A DNA stretch of 64,000 nt, taken from NCBI GenBank assembly GCA_041748175.1, contig JBGTDU010000018.1:1-64000 (forward strand), written 5' to 3'. This document shows positions 58,266 to 64,000 of the stretch, piece by piece (position 1 is the stretch's first letter; each line of letters starts with the position of its first letter). The position numbers and the translations under genes are program-made. The notes beneath the pieces are model-generated. The model did not search any database. It saw only the letters and a list, made by a program, of their open reading frames with translations, and was not told the origin of the DNA. Source of the stretch: JAHEJB01 sp041748175. Its GTDB lineage: Bacteria; Bacteroidota; Rhodothermia; Rhodothermales; Rubricoccaceae.

Positions 58266-59165
58266 CTACTGCACCAACCCGTCGTACGTCGTTTGGTGCT
58301 GCGAGTCCATCTCAATGAGCAACTCGTAGGCGTCCGCGCGCCCGGGGTAATCGGCAAGCAACGCCGCTATCTCGGTGTGCTTCGCCGAGAAAAATATGTC
58401 CGAAGCAAAGCGACGCGTGTTGAACTCGTTGTACAGCTCATTCAAGTTGCGAATTACCGCCATGGCATCTTCCCACGCCTGCTCGTGGTTGTTCGCGAAG
58501 TGGTCGAGCACGCCGTAATGGTAGTTGAAATGTGCCCGCCGGAGCGGCTCGAACCGGGGATCCAAAAGCTGCGTGATAAGCGTACCGCGCGTCCGGTCAT
58601 CTCCAACGAGAAACCAACCTTCGGCATTGAGGCCGCGGCTCAGCTCGAAAATCTTGCGGGCTTCCTCAAAGAACGGCTGCCCGCCCATCTCGTCAAACGA
58701 GTCGTAGTCGAATCCGAGAATCAGAAACGCATAGAAGTCAATGACGGAAATGAACGAGTCAAAGGAATTTGGATTGTAGGCCAGATTCCGACCTTGCCCG
58801 TATTCGAAGAACCAGTTCGTGTCCTGCACGAGGAATACACTCGTCCGCTGACCCGTGCCGTAAATCGGGCGACTTGCCCCGACAACGATTTGCGCCTGAA
58901 AGCGCGTCAAGCCGTCGGCGACGGTGAAGACGATTTGGAAAGAACAGTCAATTCGTTCACGGTCTTGAAACACGTCGTCAGTCCAGGACCGATCGTTGAG
59001 GTAACGTCGGATATCCTCTTCCAGCTCGCCCAAAAACTGAAATTCATTACCAGAAAGCGCACTGTAATTCACCATCACGGTGCAGTTCAGTTGTTGCGCG
59101 TACACGCGTGGTCCCAATGCCGTGACACCCATAAAGAGAGCGAGAACACTGAGGCGGCGCATCAT
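58266..59165 (-). CDS. DUF4835 secreted protein
   Basis: A 299-residue protein with signal peptide MMRRLSVLALFMGVTALGPRVYAQ, then LNCTVMVNYSALSGNEFQFLGELEEDIRRYLNDRSWTDDVFQDRERIDCSFQIVFT, DTNWFFEYGQGRNLAYNPNSFDSFISVIDFYAFLILGFDYDSFDEMGGQPFFEEARKIFELS. These are the hallmark blocks of the Bacteroidota-specific DUF4835 family (Cys pair near the N-terminus, LAYNPxxFDSxISVIDFYAFLILG). Function unknown, envelope located. It is divergent from the barrel gene at 59257, with 91 bases between. Confidence 0.9.
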   Translation of the reverse strand: MMRRLSVLALFMGVTALGPRVYAQQLNCTVMVNYSALSGNEFQFLGELEEDIRRYLNDRSWTDDVFQDRERIDCSFQIVFTVADGLTRFQAQIVVGASRPIYGTGQRTSVFLVQDTNWFFEYGQGRNLAYNPNSFDSFISVIDFYAFLILGFDYDSFDEMGGQPFFEEARKIFELSRGLNAEGWFLVGDDRTRGTLITQLLDPRFEPLRRAHFNYHYGVLDHFANNHEQAWEDAMAVIRNLNELYNEFNTRRFASDIFFSAKHTEIAALLADYPGRADAYELLIEMDSQHQTTYDGLVQ

Positions 59166-59256
59166 GTGCGATTGATTCTGAGCGGGTGCGTATACTTCCA
59201 GAGGCGGTTTAAACTACGGCCTCATTCACTCGTCTCACGCCTTTCGAACGGGATTA

Positions 59257-60126
59257 ATGCGTACCCCTTCCCTCTTCAGGCACTCTCCGGCGATCGCCCT
59301 ATTGCTACTTTTTATGGCGACGAGTGCCCACGCTCAACTTGCTGAAGGCGGCGCGCGCGCTATGGCCCTGGGGCGCGCCGGCACGGCGTTGGAAGGAGAG
59401 GTCTGGGGCGAGTTCAACCCTGCTGCGTGGGCCGCATTGGAACGAAACACCGCCGACGTCTTTGCCAGTCAGGCCTTCGGAATAAGTGAACTACGTGTGG
59501 TCGCCCTCGCGGCCGCAGCGCCAACACGGTATGCGACCTTCGCCGCCAACGCCCGGACGTACGGCTTTTCAGATTTCCGCGAAACACGAATCGGGCTGGG
59601 TGCATCGCGGGGCTTCTCGCTCAGTGCTTCCCGTGCCATCGATGTGGGCCTGAGCGCCAGCATGCACAACATCTCGATCGACGGCTTTGGCTCAACATCG
59701 ACCATCTCGGCATCGGCGGGTGCTCAGGTTGACGTGCTCCCGGCGTTGCGCGCTGGCCTCCACGCGCGCAACGTCAGCCGCATTGGGCGAAGTGAAGACT
59801 CGGACCTTGCCTCTCCGCTTTCAACCGCTCCAGCGTTGGCCGCCGGATTGGCCTTTCGTGCGTCGGAGCATGCACTTGTGGTTCTCGACGCGGAAAAAGA
59901 TCTTGATTTTCCCGTGGCAATTCGAGCAGGGCTTGAGGTCTGGGTGATCAACGCTCTGGCCATTCGTGGGGGCTTTGCTACGGGCCTGTCGTCGAGCGAC
60001 GGCGCGCCAACACGGCTGTCAGGCGGCATTGGCGTGCGGTCGGGGATGATACACGCCGACATCGCGGCGGAGTACCACGAGACGCTCGGTCTGACCCCGG
60101 CCGTTTCGATTGGCGTGGAGTTTTGA
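59257..60126 (+). CDS. PorV/PorQ-like outer-membrane protein
   Basis: A 289-residue protein with signal MRTPSLFRHSPAIALLLLFMATSAHAQ, then GGARAMALGRAGTALEGEVWGEFNPAAWAALERNTADVFASQAFGISELRVVALAAAAPT, the FadL-like N-terminal pattern with GRA.TAL and NPA.W. Repeated barrel strands follow (VGLSASMHNISIDGFG, ASAGAQVDVLPALRAGLHARNVS, LTPAVSIGVEF with terminal Phe). Related PorV/PorQ proteins are shuttles or attachment proteins of type IX secretion. It may be cotranscribed with the next gene, which begins at its stop codon. Confidence 0.8.
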   Translation: MRTPSLFRHSPAIALLLLFMATSAHAQLAEGGARAMALGRAGTALEGEVWGEFNPAAWAALERNTADVFASQAFGISELRVVALAAAAPTRYATFAANARTYGFSDFRETRIGLGASRGFSLSASRAIDVGLSASMHNISIDGFGSTSTISASAGAQVDVLPALRAGLHARNVSRIGRSEDSDLASPLSTAPALAAGLAFRASEHALVVLDAEKDLDFPVAIRAGLEVWVINALAIRGGFATGLSSSDGAPTRLSGGIGVRSGMIHADIAAEYHETLGLTPAVSIGVEF

Positions 60127-62516
60127 AGATGGGAACGCCGTCTTCGATACTAGGAGTTGTGATTGATGACGCAAATTGCGCAGTGCGTAGGGCGTGTATT
60201 GAATTTGCTTGCGCAAGTGCCGGTTCACGCTGGCGTCGGATCTCGGAATGGCTTCCGTCGATCGCGTTTCGCGCTCGTGTCGGACGGCGGATCGGGAGGC
60301 TGGGATTTCGCAATCCGGGTTTCGTTCCACTGACCACAGTTGGCCGCCTGCCCTCATCGGTCCGCCCACTTCTGGTCCCCGTCCTCTGTCTTTTATGCTC
60401 GGTCGCCTTTACTCCCGCAGCCGCGCAGGACATTCCGCCCGACACCTCGCAGGCACCCGACGAAACGACGCGTCTCGAAACCCTCACCGAGGACGAAGTG
60501 ACGGGCGACCCGACGGAACTCCTGGAGCTCCTCAACGATCTTCGCGAAAACCCGCTAGACATCAATCGCGCGTCCGGGCAAGAGTTGGCCCTTATCCCGG
60601 GCCTGAGTCCGCTCCTGGCCGATGCCATCGTCCGCTATCGAACCGAACATGGGCCTTTTCCCTCGATCCCTGTCGTGCGAGAAGTGGAAGAGATGACGGA
60701 GGAGATTTTCCTGGAGGCGAGACCCTACATCACAATTGGCGAGGTGTTGGATGTAGCCGCTGGCTCGCCATCTTCCTTCCCGGCCGTTCCGCGGATCCGG
60801 GAGATCGCCAATAACCTGCGCTACACGGCAACCCAGCGATTCCAGCGGCGACTGACCCTGGCGCAAGGCTTTGAAGGCGACGATTCGACGCGCGCCTACG
60901 CCGGTTCGCCTGAGCGGATTTACACCAGGCTCCAGGCGAAGTACCGGCGCAACGTTTCGATCAATGTGACACTCGAAAAGGATCCCGGCGAGGTTTTCGG
61001 CTTCGATGGGCAGGTTGGCTACGACTACACATCGGCGCACATCGCGATAAACCGGATTGGCAGAATTGATGCATTGGTTGTTGGAGACTATGCCGCAGAA
61101 TTCGGACAGGGATTAGTCTTCTGGCGATCAAGTGGCTTTGGAAAGGGCCCCGATGCTGCGCACGGGCCGATCAGAAGCGGCCGTGGCATCCGCCCGTATG
61201 GTTCCGTGGAGGAGAACCGGTTCCTGCGTGGCGCCGCTGCTACAATTGGCGTGATGCCCTATTTGTATATCTCGGCCTTCGGATCCCGGCGCGATCTGGA
61301 CGCGAACATCACCGCGTTCGATTCGCTCGATGTCTTCGATCCGGACCTCCCGCCTGGCGTTTCGGGCGACTTCGCAACAGGCCTGGGCGAGGATGGGCTG
61401 CATCGCACCGACACCGAAATTTCCCGAAAAGATGCGCTCGGGGAAACGCTTGTGGGTGGCGCTGTCGAATACCGTGTCGACGCCGACAACCTTGGCGGTC
61501 GCATCGGAGCAGTTGGGTACACAGCCAACTTCGATGCGCCGCTCGTTGCGGGCGACAGGCCTGACGAGTTGTTTGAATTCGCAGGGGGGAAAGCGACGAT
61601 GGCCAGCGTCTATTTCGACCTTCGAACCAGCACGCTGCAAGGCTTTGGCGAGGTCGCCCGATCTCCATCCGGCGCGGTCGGCGGGCTGGTGGGCCTCTCG
61701 GCAGAACTCGGCAACGGCACGGAGGTCCTCGTGCTAGGTCGCCACTACCCGCGCGATTTCACGACGCTCCACGGCTATCCATTTGGCGAGCGCAACGGCA
61801 TCGGACAAAACGAGACGGGTGTTTACGCAGGTGTCAGCACGAAGCCCTTCAAAACTCTCACCGTCGCTTTCTACACCGACCAATATCGTTTCCCATGGTT
61901 ACGCTTCAGCCTGCCCCGACCTTCAAGCGGCCACGAATCGATGGTGTTTGTGGAGCATAAGCCAAGGCGCTGGCTCCGGTGGTACATACAGGCGCGGACG
62001 GAGACAAAGGAGACCGGCGCGGACGTGCTCAACAGCATCCCAGGCTCCATTGTAGGCGGCCTGCTCAACGAGACGCGCCAGACGCTCCGCCTGCAGGGCG
62101 AGTACGATGCCAACCGAAGCCTCCGCCTACGCTCCCGCATCGAAGGCTCACGATTCCTGACGCAAGGTGTCGAAACCGCCAGCTTCGGAGTGCTGGTGTA
62201 TCAGGATGTACGATGGCAGACAACTTCATGGCTCCGCCTCGACGCCCGGCTGACTTTTTTCGACACGGACGACTTCGACTCCCGTATCTACCAGTATGAG
62301 AACGATCTGACCGGCGTCTTTTCCATCCCGGCCCTCAGCGGTCGAGGCATCCGCACGTACGCTCTGGCCACCATCACACCAGTCGAGGGCCTGCACTTTC
62401 AGATAAAACTTGCGGAGACAATCTTCGAGAACGTGACGAGCGTCTCGTCTGGCAATAACGAGATCGACGGAAATCGCGTGCGGGATCTGGGGGTGCAGTT
62501 GCGGTATTCGTTCTGA
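60123..62516 (+). CDS. Helix-hairpin-helix outer-membrane protein
   Basis: Translated from TTG at 60123 or ATG at 60129, 797 residues. The signal peptide (RPLLVPVLCLLCSVAFTPAAAQ) starts only near residue 80, after an Arg-rich stretch with no protein character, and no ATG or GTG lies directly before it. The true start is therefore uncertain. The mature N-terminus has a ComEA-like HhH segment (LLELLNDLRENPLDINRASGQELALIPGLSPLLADAIVRYRTEHGPF). The remainder, to the terminal Phe (VRDLGVQLRYSF), is a long beta-barrel-like region. This is a known Bacteroidota architecture; function not established. Confidence 0.8.
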   Translation: MKMGTPSSILGVVIDDANCAVRRACIEFACASAGSRWRRISEWLPSIAFRARVGRRIGRLGFRNPGFVPLTTVGRLPSSVRPLLVPVLCLLCSVAFTPAAAQDIPPDTSQAPDETTRLETLTEDEVTGDPTELLELLNDLRENPLDINRASGQELALIPGLSPLLADAIVRYRTEHGPFPSIPVVREVEEMTEEIFLEARPYITIGEVLDVAAGSPSSFPAVPRIREIANNLRYTATQRFQRRLTLAQGFEGDDSTRAYAGSPERIYTRLQAKYRRNVSINVTLEKDPGEVFGFDGQVGYDYTSAHIAINRIGRIDALVVGDYAAEFGQGLVFWRSSGFGKGPDAAHGPIRSGRGIRPYGSVEENRFLRGAAATIGVMPYLYISAFGSRRDLDANITAFDSLDVFDPDLPPGVSGDFATGLGEDGLHRTDTEISRKDALGETLVGGAVEYRVDADNLGGRIGAVGYTANFDAPLVAGDRPDELFEFAGGKATMASVYFDLRTSTLQGFGEVARSPSGAVGGLVGLSAELGNGTEVLVLGRHYPRDFTTLHGYPFGERNGIGQNETGVYAGVSTKPFKTLTVAFYTDQYRFPWLRFSLPRPSSGHESMVFVEHKPRRWLRWYIQARTETKETGADVLNSIPGSIVGGLLNETRQTLRLQGEYDANRSLRLRSRIEGSRFLTQGVETASFGVLVYQDVRWQTTSWLRLDARLTFFDTDDFDSRIYQYENDLTGVFSIPALSGRGIRTYALATITPVEGLHFQIKLAETIFENVTSVSSGNNEIDGNRVRDLGVQLRYSF

Positions 62517-62620
62517 AGCTCCTCGTCCGGCGCCGACCACCGCTAAAAAACGAAGGTCACCCGCGAAACAACCTCTGTCTACGAGCAGTTCGTCACGCAG
62601 CAGTAAACCCGAACATCGCA

Positions 62621-62830
62621 ATGGCATCGACATACCGCGTTTCGATTCGCCAAACCGAAGAGGGCTACAGCGTTTCCTGTCCGGGCCTTCCCGGCTGTTG
62701 GTCCGAAGGGAAGACAGAGGCCGATGCGCTAACAAATATCCGAGAGGCCATTGTGGAGTATGTCTCCGTCGCGGAAGAACTCGCCCAGGATGGCGATGCG
62801 GAGATTCGGGAAGTTGATGTCGCAGCCTGA
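62621..62830 (+). CDS. hicB: HicB-like antitoxin (second pair)
   Basis: The 69-residue protein MASTYRVSIRQTEEGYSVSCPGLPGCWSEGKTEADALTNIREAIVEYVSVAEELA is a short HicB: the SCPGLPGCWSEG turn and EADALTNIREAI helix are canonical. It starts 3 bases before the hicA gene's start is reached (stop then ATG). It neutralises the HicA toxin. Only distantly related to the pair at 5030. Confidence 0.9.
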   Translation: MASTYRVSIRQTEEGYSVSCPGLPGCWSEGKTEADALTNIREAIVEYVSVAEELAQDGDAEIREVDVAA

Positions 62831-62833
62831 GAG

Positions 62834-63046
62834 ATGCCAAAGCTGGCCGGAGTGAACCACGGTCGCGCCGTGCGCGCACTCAAGAAAGTCGGGTTTTCAG
62901 TTGCTCGCGAGAGTAAGCACATTGTCATGACGGACGGTCAGCGAATCCTGACTATTCCTCGATCAAACCCGATCAATGCCTTCACGATGGGCGGTATCGT
63001 TAAGGATGCAGGGCTGACGGTCGATGAGTTCAAGCATCTCCTTTAG
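62834..63046 (+). CDS. hicA: HicA-like mRNA interferase toxin (second pair)
   Basis: The 70-residue protein MPKLAGVNHGRAVRALKKVGFSVARESKHIVMTDGQRILTIPRSNPINAFTMGGIVKDAGLTVDEFKHLL is a HicA: GVNHGRAVRALKKVGFxxxRESKHIVM carries the catalytic His (SKHIVM), and TIPRSNPINAFTMGGIVKDAGL is typical. It follows hicB by 3 bases. The convergent DUF1343 gene ends 25 bases after it. Confidence 0.92.
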   Translation: MPKLAGVNHGRAVRALKKVGFSVARESKHIVMTDGQRILTIPRSNPINAFTMGGIVKDAGLTVDEFKHLL

Positions 63047-63071
63047 CTGTTGGTCAATCTCGAGCTCAGCC

Positions 63072-64000
63072 TCAATACAACCAATAGCGGCGCGTGTCGT
63101 CCAGAAACTCGGTGCACTCCCCCTCCACGCCCCTTCGGATTTCCTCAACGGACGCGCCATCGTCCATCCCCCTCCGCAGCCCGTCATCGCCCCACAAAAT
63201 GTCGATCGGCATCAGTTCTTCCTCGTATTCGTAAGGCGGCGAACGCCAGAATGCATATGAATAGGGGGTTTGTTGCTTCGCGGCCTTCAATAGCGCGACG
63301 GCCGTCGTCACGGGCCGAAAGGACGCCTGATCTGTGATATGGAGCTGAACGCCTCCGCAAATTTCTCCTGCGTGTTTCTGGAACGTTGGCTCGAACCAAC
63401 ACGGGCGCAGACGAACTCCGTCGAGGTGTTCTGGAGCCACATCCTGCACCAGCCGCTCGGGATCGAGGTGTGGCGCGCCGACGAGCTCGAACGGCTTCGT
63501 CGTTCCACGGCCCTCGGAGAGGTTCGTCCCCTCAAAGAGCACCATGCCAGGATAAACATCGCAAGAAGTGGGCGTCGGGAGGTTCGGACTCGGGAAGACG
63601 TAGGGCAGCCCCGTGTCCTGCCAGAGCATCTCCCGGCTCCAGCCTTCCATCGGGATCACCTCCAACTCGCAGCCGATTTCTCGAACCTCGTTAAGCCATA
63701 GCGCCAGCTCACCTGCAGTAAGCCCGTGGCGCAAAGGAACAGGATGAAGCCCGACAAACGATTCGTAACCCGGCTTGAGCAGCGGTCCTTCCAACACGAT
63801 TCCGCCCACAGGATTCGGGCGATCCAGCACAACGAAACGAACCCCTGCTTCTGCGCAGGCCTCCATGGCGAGCGCCATCGTCCACACGAAGGTGTAGACC
63901 CGGACGCCGACATCCTGAAGGTCAAAAAGCAGGACGTCGAGGCCGTCCAGCATTGCAGGGGTTGGCTTACGAACACCACCGTAGAGCGAGTGAACGGGCA
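63072..64000 (-). CDS. DUF1343 exo-beta-N-acetylmuramidase (NamZ-like), start cut by the window
   Basis: The frame continues past the window end (64000). The last residues before the visible Met are PVHSLYGGVRKPTPAMLDGLD, the family motif. LLFDLQDVGVRVYTFVWTMALAMEACAEAGVRFVVLDRPNPVGG, PVPLRHGLTAGELALWLN, SPNLPTPTSCDVYPGMVLFEGTNLSEGRGTTKPFELVGAP and RRGVEGECTEFLDDTRRYWLY are the DUF1343 core and end. Characterised members remove N-acetylmuramic acid from peptidoglycan fragments. The C-terminus is complete. An internal Met at 63953 is not the start. Confidence 0.9.
   Translation of the reverse strand, partial: PVHSLYGGVRKPTPAMLDGLDVLLFDLQDVGVRVYTFVWTMALAMEACAEAGVRFVVLDRPNPVGGIVLEGPLLKPGYESFVGLHPVPLRHGLTAGELALWLNEVREIGCELEVIPMEGWSREMLWQDTGLPYVFPSPNLPTPTSCDVYPGMVLFEGTNLSEGRGTTKPFELVGAPHLDPERLVQDVAPEHLDGVRLRPCWFEPTFQKHAGEICGGVQLHITDQASFRPVTTAVALLKAAKQQTPYSYAFWRSPPYEYEEELMPIDILWGDDGLRRGMDDGASVEEIRRGVEGECTEFLDDTRRYWLY

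Noticed and set aside
58104..59345. Plus-strand frame of 413 codons
   Set aside because: Antisense to the DUF4835 gene and without recognisable motifs.

Overview
The window looks like a chromosomal segment of a Bacteroidota-type bacterium, most likely of the Rhodothermia/Balneolia side (inference). It has a fairly high GC content, many lipoproteins, and outer-membrane and secretion genes typical of that phylum: a DUF5103 type IX secretion plug protein, a DUF4835 protein, a PorV/PorQ-like barrel and an FG-GAP protein with a type IX sorting tail. It also has a Hc1 histone-like gene and SufBCD. No tRNA, rRNA, CRISPR array, prophage or IS transposase was recognised.

Region 1 (1-12220) is a core operon on the minus strand, yggS - divIVA - purine nucleoside phosphorylase - acidic protein - ileS, split by about 7 kb of accessory DNA between the phosphorylase and ileS. 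The accessory DNA holds a toxin-first VapC/Phd pair, a HicBA pair, a toxin-first PIN pair, one intact and two broken DUF1801 genes, a VOC protein, decayed partial copies of both flanking genes (5' end of ileS, 3' end of pnp), and an interrupted gene for a DEDDh exonuclease - reverse transcriptase - helical domain protein. That gene is the best candidate for an undescribed system. It is one reading frame apart from an in-frame TAG and a one-base shift at a run of nine G.

Region 2 (12640-25504) carries a DinB-like gene, a purple-acid-phosphatase-like lipoprotein, a PPC-domain metacaspase-like lipoprotein and a PPC-only lipoprotein, an outer-membrane protein, hemW, the FG-GAP/type IX protein, a fourth (dead) DUF1801 copy, DUF4256, DUF1905, DUF547 and DUF192 genes. 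A strong terminator and a possible structured RNA follow.

Region 3 (25781-34758) has a frameshifted PIN toxin with its antitoxin, a histidine-degradation cluster (hutU - secreted protein - hutH), a VWA protein with a small partner, and a likely sulfur operon (split YeeE/YedE transporter, metallo-beta-lactamase/rhodanese protein, AhpD-like protein). The ftcd gene at 56148 supplies the last histidine-degradation steps; hutI is not in the window.

Region 4 (34974-52833) holds an A-type Fe-S carrier, sufBCD, flavodoxin, a large zinc protease lipoprotein, the DUF5103 gene, a membrane/protease/TPR protein, the Hc1 gene, an unusual amino-acid-kinase-fold protein and dnaE. Region 5 (52834-64000) has two tandem GIY-YIG genes each bounded by inverted palindromes, a TsdA-like dihaem cytochrome with a Tat-exported partner, ftcd, outer-membrane genes, a helix-hairpin-helix protein, a second HicBA pair and the start-truncated DUF1343 gene.

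A short palindromic element beginning GGTAGG lies directly against three stop codons (8076, 9890, 39876). Purine- and pyrimidine-rich low-complexity DNA recurs in the suf operon spacers and, in frame, inside ileS.
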